Notes under the pieces: model-generated | The model's input: the letters and a program-made list of their open reading frames with translations, nothing else | Databases searched by the model: none | What the model was told of the DNA's origin: nothing | Translations under genes and position numbers: made by a program | Part shown: positions 55,075 through 64,000 of the stretch, piece after piece | Layout of the letters: every line of letters starts with the position of its first letter | How positions within the stretch are numbered: position 1 is the first letter of the stretch | Origin: CAVXYG01 sp963706835 | Lineage (GTDB): Bacteria; Actinomycetota; Actinomycetes; S36-B12; GCA-2699445 | Reading direction: 5' to 3' | Length of the DNA: 64,000 nucleotides | NCBI GenBank assembly: GCA_963706835.1 | Contig: CAVPOB010000040.1 | Coordinates: forward strand, 262,480 to 326,479

Positions 55075-58000
55075 CTATCGCAACCGTCGCCGCCGGTCGG
55101 CCGCGGCCACGGCCAGTACACCGAGCGCCACGGCCAAGAGCGCCGCGAGCAGCGCCTGGTAGACGCCGGCGCCGGTCGATGGCGTGGTGGTTGGGGGGAC
55201 CCTGACCGAAACCGTGGCTTGTGCCGAGTTGTTCTCCAGCGTCGTCTCGGTGGCGTCGGTTGTGACGTCCACCGGGTTCGTGACCTCGGGCACCGCGGCC
55301 GGCAGCACCTCCACGGTGACGGTGATCTGCGACGTCTGGCCGATCCCGAACTCCTCAGCCCACAGGCAGGTGACGATTTGGCCGGCTGCAGCGCAGTCCC
55401 AACCGTCACCGGTTGCCGAGACATACTGCAGCCCGGTTGGCAGCGTGTCCACGACGGTCACCGGACCTGGTGCGAGCGTCGGGCCGTTGTTGCCCACGGT
55501 GACCACGAACGTGCCCGGCGACCCGACAACGAACTCGCCGACGGCGGTCTTGTCGATGTCCATGTCGACCAGGGCGGGCACCGGGTCCACCACGGTGCTG
55601 GTGTTGTTCTCAGGGTCCGGGTCGGGGTCGGGTCCGGTCACGGTGGCGGTGTTGTCCACATCGCCGGTGAAGGCGCCGTCGACGGTGGCAACGACCGTGA
55701 TGGCGGGAGCCACGTTGTCCGGGTCGAGAGCCGGCAGGACGGTGCCCCGGGTGCAGGTCACCTCCTGCCCGACCGCGTCGCACAGCCAGCCGTCGCCGTC
55801 GGCGGAGACGAAGGTCAACGTGTCGGGCAGCGTGTCGGTGACCTCGATCGGGCCGGCCGCATCGGAGGGCCCGTTGTTGGTGACGACCAACTCGTACGCC
55901 ACCTCTTCGCCCGGGCCGAGTTCCGCGGTGACGGTGGTCTTGACGATGGCCAGGTCGGTCAACGGTTGCAGCGGATCGACCACCGTGGAGGTGTTGTTCT
56001 CCGTGATCGGGTCCGGCGTGGTGCCGGTGACTGCTGCGGTGTTCGCCAGCTCACCGGTCAGCGCCGCATCGACATCGGCCACGATCGTGATCGTGGGTGC
56101 CGAGACGCTGGGCGGCAGGTCGGTGTCGTACCCGCAGGTGACGTCCTGCCCGGCATCGGTGCAGGTCCAGCCGGACCCGGCGGCTGAGACGTAGGTCAGC
56201 CCCGCGGGCAGGGTGTCGGTCACCGTGATGGGGGCGAGGGACACCGATGGCCCGTTGTTGGTGACGGCGAGGTCGTAGGCGACCTCCTCGCCGGGGACCA
56301 CGGGGTCCGTCACGGTGGTCTTGACGATGGCGAGGTCGGCCTCCGGCGTGGTCGGGTCGACGACGGTGGAGGTGTTGTTCTCCGTCACGGGATCGGGGGT
56401 GGTGCCGCTGACCCCGGCGGTATTGGCCAGGTCGCCGGTGACCGCGGAGTCCAGATCGGCGGTCAGGGTGATCGGCGGAGCGGTCTCGCCGACGGCGAGG
56501 TCGGCCCCGTAGACGCAGGTGACGTCCTGCCCGGCGTCGGTGCAGGTCCACCCGGTGCCAGTGGCGGAGGTGTACGTCAGCGCAGGGTCGAGCGTGTCGG
56601 TCACGGTGATCGGTGCGACGGACACCGACGGCCCGTTGTTGGTGACGGCGAGGTCGTAGGCGACCTCCTCGCCGGGGACCACGGGGTCCGTCACGGTGGT
56701 CTTGACGATCGCGAGGTCGGCCTCCGGCGTGGTCGGGTCGACGACGGTGGAGGTGTTGTTCTCCGTGATGGGGTCGGGGGTGGTGCCGCTCACCCCGGCG
56801 GTGTTGGCCAGATCGCCGGTGAACGCGGGGTCCAGGTCGGCGACGAGGGTAATCGGCGGCGCGGTCTCCCCGACTGCCAGGTCGGCCCCGTACCCGCAGG
56901 TCACATCCTGCCCCGCATCGGTGCAGGTCCAGCCGGACCCGGTCGCAGAGGAGTACGTGAGCGCCGGGTCGAGGCTATCGGTGACGGTGATCGGGTTTCG
57001 GGAGACCGAGGGCCCGTTGTTGGTCACGGCGAGGTCGTAGGCGACCTCCTCGCCGGGGACCACGGGGTCCGTCACGGTGGTCTTGACGATCGCGAGGTCC
57101 GCCTGCGCGGTGACCGGGTCGGTGACCGAGGTGGCGTTGTTCTCGGTGACCGGGTCGGGGGTGGTGCCCGTGACCTCGGCCGGGTTGGTGAGGTCGCCGA
57201 CGAAGTCGGGGGCCACGGTTGCCGTGACGGTGATGTCGGGCGTGTTGACGTTGACCGGAAGGTCGATGGCGTAGACGCAGGTGACGTCCTGCCCGGCGTT
57301 GCTGCAGGTCCAGCCGGACCCGGTGGCGGAGACGATAGGTCAGCCCCGCGGGCAGGGCGTCGGTCACGGTGATCGGGGCGACCGACACCGACGGGCCGAG
57401 GTTGCCCACCCCCAGGGTGTAGGTGGCCTCTGCCCCGGCCACGAGCGGATCGCTCACCGTCGACTTCTCCACGAACAGGTCCGCCTGCGGCGCCGCCGGA
57501 TCCACGACGGTGGAGGTGTTGTTCTCCGGGACCGGGTCCGGGGAGACCCCGGTCACGACCGTGGTATTGGTCAGGTCGCCGGTGAATGCGGGATCTAGGT
57601 CGGCCGTCACTGCGATGGTGGGCGCGACATTGTCGGGCGCGCTCGCGGTGAGTTCCTGGCCTCGGACACAGGTGATGTCCTGGCCAGCGGCGGAGCAGTT
57701 CCACCCCGTCCCCACTGCTGAGACGTAGCTCAATCCGACGGGCAGCGTGTCGGTCACGGTGATCGGCTGCTGGGCATCAGAGGGACCGTTGTTGGCAACG
57801 ACCAGGTCGTAGGTCACCTGCTCGCCGGGCACGATCGGCTGGGACGCGGTGGTCTTCGTGATCTGCAGATCGGCCACCCTGATTGCCGTCACCAACGCGG
57901 TGTCGGTGTTGTTCACCAGGTTGGTGTCCAAGCTGGGACCGCGGACAGTCGCGGAGTTCTCGTACACCTCGCTGTCAGGGGCGTCCTTGGGAATCGTGAT

Positions 58001-61000
58001 GACGAGGGTCAGCGTCGGCAGGCTTGCCCCTGGAGCCAATGACGTCGGTGCATCAGCGACGCAGTTCACCAGCTGGTCAGCGTTGATACAGACCCAACCA
58101 GGCCCGGTCGCGGTCACGACGGTCGTTCCCAACGGGATCCGGTCGGCCACCACGAACGGCGCCAGCGACGGGTCGGGGCCCTGGTTCACCACGTCCATCG
58201 TGAAGGTTGCGGTCTGACCCGCGACGACGAGCGGGGTCACGGCGGACTTGACCAACTGCAGGTCCGCTGCGGCGATCCGCGCGATGGCGAGACTCGGCCC
58301 ACCGGAGTAGCTGCCATCGGCATTGCCGGTAGCGCCGGTCGGGTCCTGCCCGGTGGCGACAGCCGAGTTGGTGTGCGGGATTGACAGACCCACCCCGGGG
58401 GTGTTCACCACCGCCTGGGTAGGCACGGACTGCAAGGTGATCCTCGCCGTCTCGCCCGGTGCAAGGTCACCGAAGTCGGTCCAGGTCAAGGCCTGCTGGA
58501 ACGGTGTGCTCGTGCAGTCGGAAGGTATGGCGTCCGGTTCCACCGGCACCGTCGGCGCCCCAGGCAGGGCGATGGTTGCGCTGCCGGCCAGGTAGCAGAA
58601 GTTCGTCGGCAGCGTGTCGGTGGCGTCGACCGCGAGCGCATCGCCGGTACCGGTGTTCGTGACCGCCAGAGTCCAACTGAACGGCTTGTCGATGAAGGCT
58701 TCCTCGCCGTTCGTCGCGGTCTTCACCGTCGTGACCTCGGGGAAACGGGGGGTCACCTCGGCGCTGCTGGACGGTCCGCTGTACTGCCGGCGCTCCGGGA
58801 ACCCATCGGGCAGCGAGGAGTAGCTGTCGATGGTGGCGGTGTTCTGCAGGGGTGCGCCGGTCAGGTTCTCCGACGGCGCCAGGGCGGCGCTGTAGGTCAG
58901 GGTGACGGACTCGCCGGGTGCCAGCGGACCGAGCATGTTCGGGGCGGCCCAGGTGATCGTGCCGCCACCGGTGACCGGGTCGGCCCCGGTCAGCACGCCG
59001 TTGTCGCTGATCGACGTCGGGTCCACGACGATGCCGGCGGGCACGTCGTCGGACAACGAGATGTCGAAGGCCTCGCTGATCGTGGTCCCGGCGGGGTTGC
59101 TGACCTCGACGGTGAAGTCGAGCGGGTCACCCGGTTGGGGGGTGGCGTTGCTGACCTGCTTCTCGATGGCCAGCTTCGGTTCCCGCAGGTTCAGGACCGC
59201 GCTGACCGGCGTGCCGGCTCGCGCGCCCGGGGCTGCGGGCGGGTCGAGCACGCTGGTCGGAGGACTCACCCGCGGGTCGACCGTCCACCACGGTCGGGCC
59301 GAGTTCGTCGGGGTGGCCCCGGCCTGGTTCGGCGGTCCAACCACATCGACCGGCAGGTTCTGCACGGTGGTGCTGTACGTGACGCTCACGATCCGCTCAC
59401 CTGGGACAGCCGCCACGTCGCCGAAGTACCAGCCGATCGTCTGCCCGGAGGAGGTCAGCGGGGTGCCGTACCCGGCGTTGCCCTCGATCTGATCGCAGCC
59501 CGGTCCGACCGGGGTGCAGGAGACATCCAGGGTCTTGACGGCCGGATCGAGCCCGGCGGGCAGCTGGTCAATGAGGGAGAACTGGAAGAAGACGGTCAGC
59601 TCCGGAACCCGTTGGCTCACGGTGTAGGTGACGGTCTCACCGATGGTCGCCTGCTCGGGGGTGACGCCCTTGGAGTTGATGGTCCCGACGACCGTGACGT
59701 CGGCTGAGGTGTTCCGGTCGTAGACGCGTTCGGTGTTGCCGGGGGTCGAAGTGCCGTCCGCCAACGTGGAACTCGTCTGGTCAACGGTGTTCGTCAACAC
59801 GGTGCCACCGATGGCGGTGGGGATGATCTGGCCGGTGAAGGTCAGTCGCTCGATGTTGGCGGTGCCCGGCAGGACTGTGCCCACCTGCCACTGCGCGCGG
59901 TTGTTCACGCCGGGCGGGCAGCCGTTCGTGCCATCGCCGTTGTCGACGGTGACGGGGCCGGCAGTGTTGGACAGCACCCGGCCCCAATTCAGCTGCGGCG
60001 GCAGGCAGTCGGTCACCACGGTGTCGTGCGCCGGCGGTCGGCCGTTGGCGTTGCTGGACTCGATGGTGTAGATGACCTCCTGGCCGCCGAACCCCGACGT
60101 GGGGGAGACGCTCTTGACGATGCTGGGGCTGGGCTCCACGACCGTCATCGTGCTGGAGGCGGTCCTGGGCGTGACTGCCGCGCCGCCGGGGGCGAGGTTG
60201 CTGGTGAACGTGGCGGTGTTGGTCCGGGTCCGGTTGTGGGTGTTCCGGCTGATGTCGGCCACCCGCGCGGTGACTTGGAATCCGAAGACCTGCGGCTGGT
60301 CGGTGTCGTTCTGGTACACCGGCGGGAACGTCAACGTCACGACGTCGGGATTGGTCGTGGTGGACAGCACCGGCCCGGCCGGACCGGTTGCCGTGGCCGA
60401 CACCAGGGTGAGCGCCTGGTCCGACCCATCCCGGGGCAGCGGGTCGCTCAGCACCGCGTCGTACACCGCGGTCCTAGCCGGGATGGTCACCTCGACGGTG
60501 TAGTCGACCTCTTCCCCGATAGTGGCTTGGGTGGCGGTGTTGTTGTTCGTCTCAGTAATGGACGTGGTCTGGGTCTTGGTGAGCCCGGCATCGTCGGTGA
60601 TCACGTACGACGGGTCGTTCGCGGCCGGTGCGTTCTCCTGCTCCGGTGTGATGTCGCCGTCGATGTTGTTGGCCGGGTAGTAGGGCGCGGTGTCGTCCGA
60701 CCGGTTGGTCGACGCTCGGAACTCCGCCACGCCGGCGGTGTTGTCGAAGCGGCTGGAGACGCTGACCTCGTCGGGCATCCGCAGGTCGTAGGTCAACGTG
60801 AGGGTCTCGCCCACGTTGACGCGGTAGGTGTCCGCGAGGTCCGGCGTGGGCATCTGCCACACGATGATGGACTGGGTGGCGGAGTCGCCGTAGGCAGGAT
60901 CCACCGTGGGGTGATTCGCGTCCCCGGGATCGGTGCAGGTCACCAGGTCGGTTGGCAGCGGGGCCAGCACCGGGGAGGTGTTCGGGGTCGGTGCCTTGGC

Positions 61001-63430
61001 GTCGAACTGGTAGTTGCTGATGCTGTCGCAGGCCAAGCCCAGTGGCAGGACGTCCCATGCCTGCACACCGAGCACCCCGAAGTCGCCGTCCGGGAACTCC
61101 GGCAGGCCGGCGTTGCTGATGTCGAGTCGGTAGGTGACTTGCGACTGCTCCTGCACGAGGCTGCCGTCGGTGTCCGGCCCGTTGGGCCCGGCCGGCGGCG
61201 CATCGACGGCGTAGACGCCCTTCTGCAGAGAGACGTTCGCCGAGGGAAGGATCTCGAAGTCGACGCTGTCGCGGTCCACGAACACACTGCCATCGGTGTT
61301 CTGGTGGACCGTCTTCAGCAGGTTCCCGACGAGGTCGGGCTGTGGGCCGGGGGCGGGGGCGAGCACGATGGCGCCGAAGACGGCCTCGAACACGGCGCCT
61401 GCCGGTACCACGAAGCGGCCGCTGCCGGGGACTTCGGTGCCCAGGACCGCCTCCGCGTAGCGCGGCTCCGTCACGATCGCGTTGACTGCCGCGGTGTTGT
61501 TGGCCGTCGGCTGGAACGACCCGGGCAAGAACTCCGTCCCGACGGGGAGGAAGTCGCTGACCACGTAGTCCTCGGTCGCGATCGTGGCTGGGAAGTCGAC
61601 CCGCAGTTTGAAGCAGATGAGGTCGCCCTGTCGGAACGCCTTCTGGAGTCGGTCGAGGTTCTCGGGGTCGTCGTATCCCGGCGGCACGTTCTCACTGCAG
61701 TCCATCGGGACGACGCGCGGCTTCATCTGCTTGCTGATGCTTGGCGTGTCGCTGCCGATGGTCACCGAGGACTCGTCCCCGACGGTCACCTCGCCGGTGT
61801 CCACGATCCCGTCGATGGGCACCGTGGTGCCGCTGAGCGCCACGGTGTTCGTGAACGAGTCCCCAGCCACCGTGGCCAGTCCGCCGCGAGGGCCGGGCGA
61901 GTTGTAGTTGAATCGCAGGAGGGCCTGGAACTCAACGGTCAGGGTGCCCTGGGGAGCAATGGCGACCGGCTCGAACACGATGTCGTATCCACCCGTGCCG
62001 GGGTCGTAGGTGACCGTGTCATACGGGACCGTCGGGGGCACCGTTCCGACACATTCGGGCGCCTGGCCGGGGTCGAAGTTCTGGCCCGGGGCCAGGGGGC
62101 AGAGCCCGTCGGGAAGGGTGTCGGTGATGACGATGTCCTGGCCGGAGACATACTCCGAGGTGTCCACGGTGATCGAGAACGTGACGATCTCGCCGATCAC
62201 CGCATTGTCGGGCGAGGCAGACTTCCGCATCCGGAGGTCTTCCACTGTCACCCGGTTGGAGCCGTTCGCGCGGACTGCGGGATCACCGTCGATGGTAGGG
62301 CCCTGGTAGATCCCGGAGGCTGTCGAAACGTTGATCACCGAAGATTCGCCGCTGAGCTCACGGGTCGATGGGCCGGTGTTGTTGTCCAGGTTGGATCCCT
62401 GCGCCAGGGATGCGGGATCCGGTTCGCCGTTGGGCCAGGCCGTGGTGTTGCGTTGCACCGGGATCCCTGCGACGAACTTGACCTGCGTGATGCTGCCCGG
62501 GGCAAGCGTGCCGAGGTTCCACTCCACCCGGGTGTAGGTGCCCGCGGGGAGGTCCAGGCCTGGGAATGCCGGCGGCACGGCGATGGTCGAGACGCTGGCC
62601 GGCGTCGGGCAGGGGCTGGGAACCAGCGCGGGCGAGCCGAGTGGACCTGAGCCCGGGTACTCTTCGGCGCCACCGGTGGTGTTGTCGCCGTCTCCGCAGG
62701 CAAGGAACTCCAGGCTCGCCGGGAGGAAGTCGACAAGGATGACGTCGTCGGTCGCTGCGACCTTGTTGGCCTCGACTTCCAGTGTGTAGGTGGACCGGTT
62801 GTCGTGAACGCCGCGGAGCAACTCGCCCTCGGGACTGTTGTCGTTGGTCTTGCGAACCTCAAGCGCCGTCACCTCGGTGACCAGGCTGGTGTCATCGATC
62901 TGGACTTCGGCGGCTGGGATCGGGACCCCGGACTCGTCGAAATCCGGGACGTCGCGCTGCTGAGTGCTGGCCGCCGCATAGGCGTTGTTCTCGAAGCTGT
63001 TGCCAACGGTGTCACCCTCGACCCCGGGATCAACGTCGAACTCCAGGGTGTAGGTGTTGCCCGGGCCGAGGTCGGCGAGGTTCTCCCAAATCAGGATCGC
63101 CCGTCCGGAGACGGCGTCCACCGATTGCCGGGGAGGGCCGGCAGAGGCAGGGGACGGGTTCCCCGCGTAGGTCGCGCCGAACGGGAGGACGTCGGAGATC
63201 GAGGCGTTGTACTCCACCATGTCGCCCGAGTTCGTGACCGTGATGCTGTACCGGACGTTCTCCCCCGCCAGGATCTGGACTGGGGAATCCTTCGTCACCG
63301 TGATCTCCGGACCGGCAGCGTTCGCCGGCGTCAGAACCGGGGGCAGGACCGTGAACACCAGGGCCAACGTCTGGACCAGCAGGGCCCAGACGCTGAAGGC
63401 GGCGATCCCACGTCGATGCGGATGCAGCAT
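55075..63430 (-). CDS. Giant DUF11-repeat cell-surface protein, one frameshift
   Basis: About 2,784 residues. Signal peptide MLHPHRRGIAAFSVWALLVQ ... LTPANAAGPE. Then about 18 DUF11-type beta modules, each opening with a phrase such as ITVTKDSPVQILAGENVRYS, LQLVKSAVTPLVVAGQTATF or LAIVKTTVTDPVVPGEEVAY and ending in TENNTSTVVDP-like text. The C-terminus has a Pro/Thr stretch with TPSTGAG, a hydrophobic helix (YQALLAALLAVALGVLAVAA) and RRRRLR, resembling an LPXTG-type sorting signal. Near 57336 one surplus base breaks the frame within LPAGLTY; removal restores VSATGSGWTCSNAGQDVTCV. Likely an adhesin or stalk. Confidence 0.9.
55900..57080 (-). repeat. 381-bp (127-residue) tandem DNA repeats within the DUF11 gene
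   Basis: The sequence GACCTCCTCGCCGGGGACCA recurs at 56281, 56662 and 57043, exactly 381 bases apart, and in diverged form (CACCTCTTCGCCCGGG) at 55900. The three full units encode near-identical DUF11 modules (LAIVKTTVTDPVVPGEEVAY). Recent in-frame duplication; copy number may vary or be mis-assembled. Confidence 0.92.
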
Positions 63431-64000
63431 GGCCAGGGGACCCCTTCCCGATGGATCCCGATCAGCCTAGGGGAGACGATCCTCCCATCGCTGAGAATTC
63501 CGAGATCTGCGGCGGCAAGGCCGTGACCCATCCGGTCGATCCATCGCCACGATGGAGAGGTGGATCGGAGTGGTCGGGACTGTTCGCCTGCCGCCCGCTC
63601 GTCAGCGCACGGCTAGGCAGCGCGGACTGCCCCCAGCACGCGTGCGGGCGAACGCCGGCTCCTGCCACGATCGCGTCCCACCGAGGCTCGGCGACGCCCG
63701 CGCCCCGCTCGATCGCCGGTGGCTCCGCCGCGCGATGGTGCCCCTCTCCGCGCCGCTCTGCGGATCCTGCGGCAGGACCGCAGGTTTGGCGGCACCATGA
63801 GCGGTGCGAACAGCACTTCGCAGGCGATCCCGGAGCCACGTCGCCGGACGTCACCGCCGTGAGTTGGGGCTCCCGGCTCGCGTCCTGCTCGCCGAGCACC
63901 GCATCGGTGCGCCCGGACCACGCGGGCTTCGCGCCTCGAATGCACCGCGGGAGCCGTCCGGGCAGCCGGGCGTACGCGCGCAGCCGTTCCTGCGCAGGAT
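63431..64000. other. Gap of 570 bases with no supported gene
   Basis: Open frames exist on both strands, but none has a convincing start, ribosome-binding site or family motif. GGAAGGGG lies upstream of the DUF11 start at 63430, so part of this stretch must be its promoter. A broken or partial gene entering from the right edge cannot be excluded. Confidence 0.5.

Noticed and set aside
1..63430. Programmed +1 ribosomal frameshifting as a genome-wide system
   Set aside because: The break sites share no slippery motif or downstream structure, occur in housekeeping genes that are unshifted in relatives, and at least one needs a base added instead of removed. Sequencing error explains them better.
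55184..63526. Long plus-strand open frames opposite the DUF11 gene (up to 874 codons)
   Set aside because: Shadow frames caused by GC-rich third codon positions of the real minus-strand gene; no family motifs or start signals.
63431..64000. Small Arg-rich open frames at the right edge
   Set aside because: No motif, start signal or consistent codon bias; left as unannotated.

Overview
The window is a high-GC chromosomal segment of an actinobacterium (Actinomycetota). The evidence is the conserved gene order atpBEFHA / wecA-like / glyA / sua5 / prmC / prfA / rpmE / rho / thrB / thrC / hom / lysA / argS / tRNA-Arg, together with a C-rich L31, a long disordered insert in Rho, a heme A synthase, a PIG-L family (MshB/Mca-like) deacetylase and a WS/DGAT acyltransferase. 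I cannot place it below phylum or class from sequence alone.

Layout: 1-20.3 kb is a minus-strand housekeeping block: F0F1 ATP synthase (atpA runs off the left edge), a polyprenyl-phosphate GlcNAc-1-P transferase, serine hydroxymethyltransferase, translation termination genes, Rho, and the threonine/lysine branch (thrB, thrC, hom, lysA) with argS. 20.3-29.8 kb holds small membrane proteins, a transglutaminase / alpha-E / circularly permuted ATP-grasp trio, tRNA-Arg(CCG), ctaA, a HAD-IB hydrolase and a sirtuin. 29.9-37.5 kb carries a split ThrE exporter, a Nudix hydrolase, a DsrE-like protein, a RelA/SpoT-type HD protein, a thioredoxin lipoprotein with CcdA, and a two-component system. 37.7-43.3 kb carries WS/DGAT and a reactive-sulfur operon (rhodanese, CstB-like persulfide dioxygenase-rhodanese fusion, rhodanese, TauE) behind a CsoR/CstR-type operator, then the PIG-L deacetylase. 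44-47.1 kb is a copper/cytochrome-oxidase maturation set (SCO1, PCuAC, membrane protein, Tat-exported DyP peroxidase). 47.8-50 kb carries a DUF2892 protein behind a second CsoR-type operator, and a FetAB-like exporter. 50-63.4 kb carries a secreted 1014-aa subtilase and a roughly 2,780-residue DUF11-repeat surface protein.

The most unusual content is a dispersed non-coding repeat family. Six loci (about 15.9-17.1, 31.2-32.2, 43.3-43.8, 47.2-47.7, 48.15-48.35 and 53.5-54.1 kb) are built from TGCACCC-bearing modules in both orientations. The better-preserved copies are bounded by two recognisable end types that share an outermost TCATCGCAATC. They lie in every kind of intergenic space and contain tandem expansions (63, 331 and 375 bp periods). 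I see no transposase and no coding sequence. I regard this as the best candidate for something undescribed.

About eighteen genes, many of them essential, are interrupted by single-base frameshifts. At most sites I resolved, removing one surplus base restores the family sequence. This looks like residual insertion error in the assembly rather than biology, so I annotate such genes as whole loci and state where the frame breaks.
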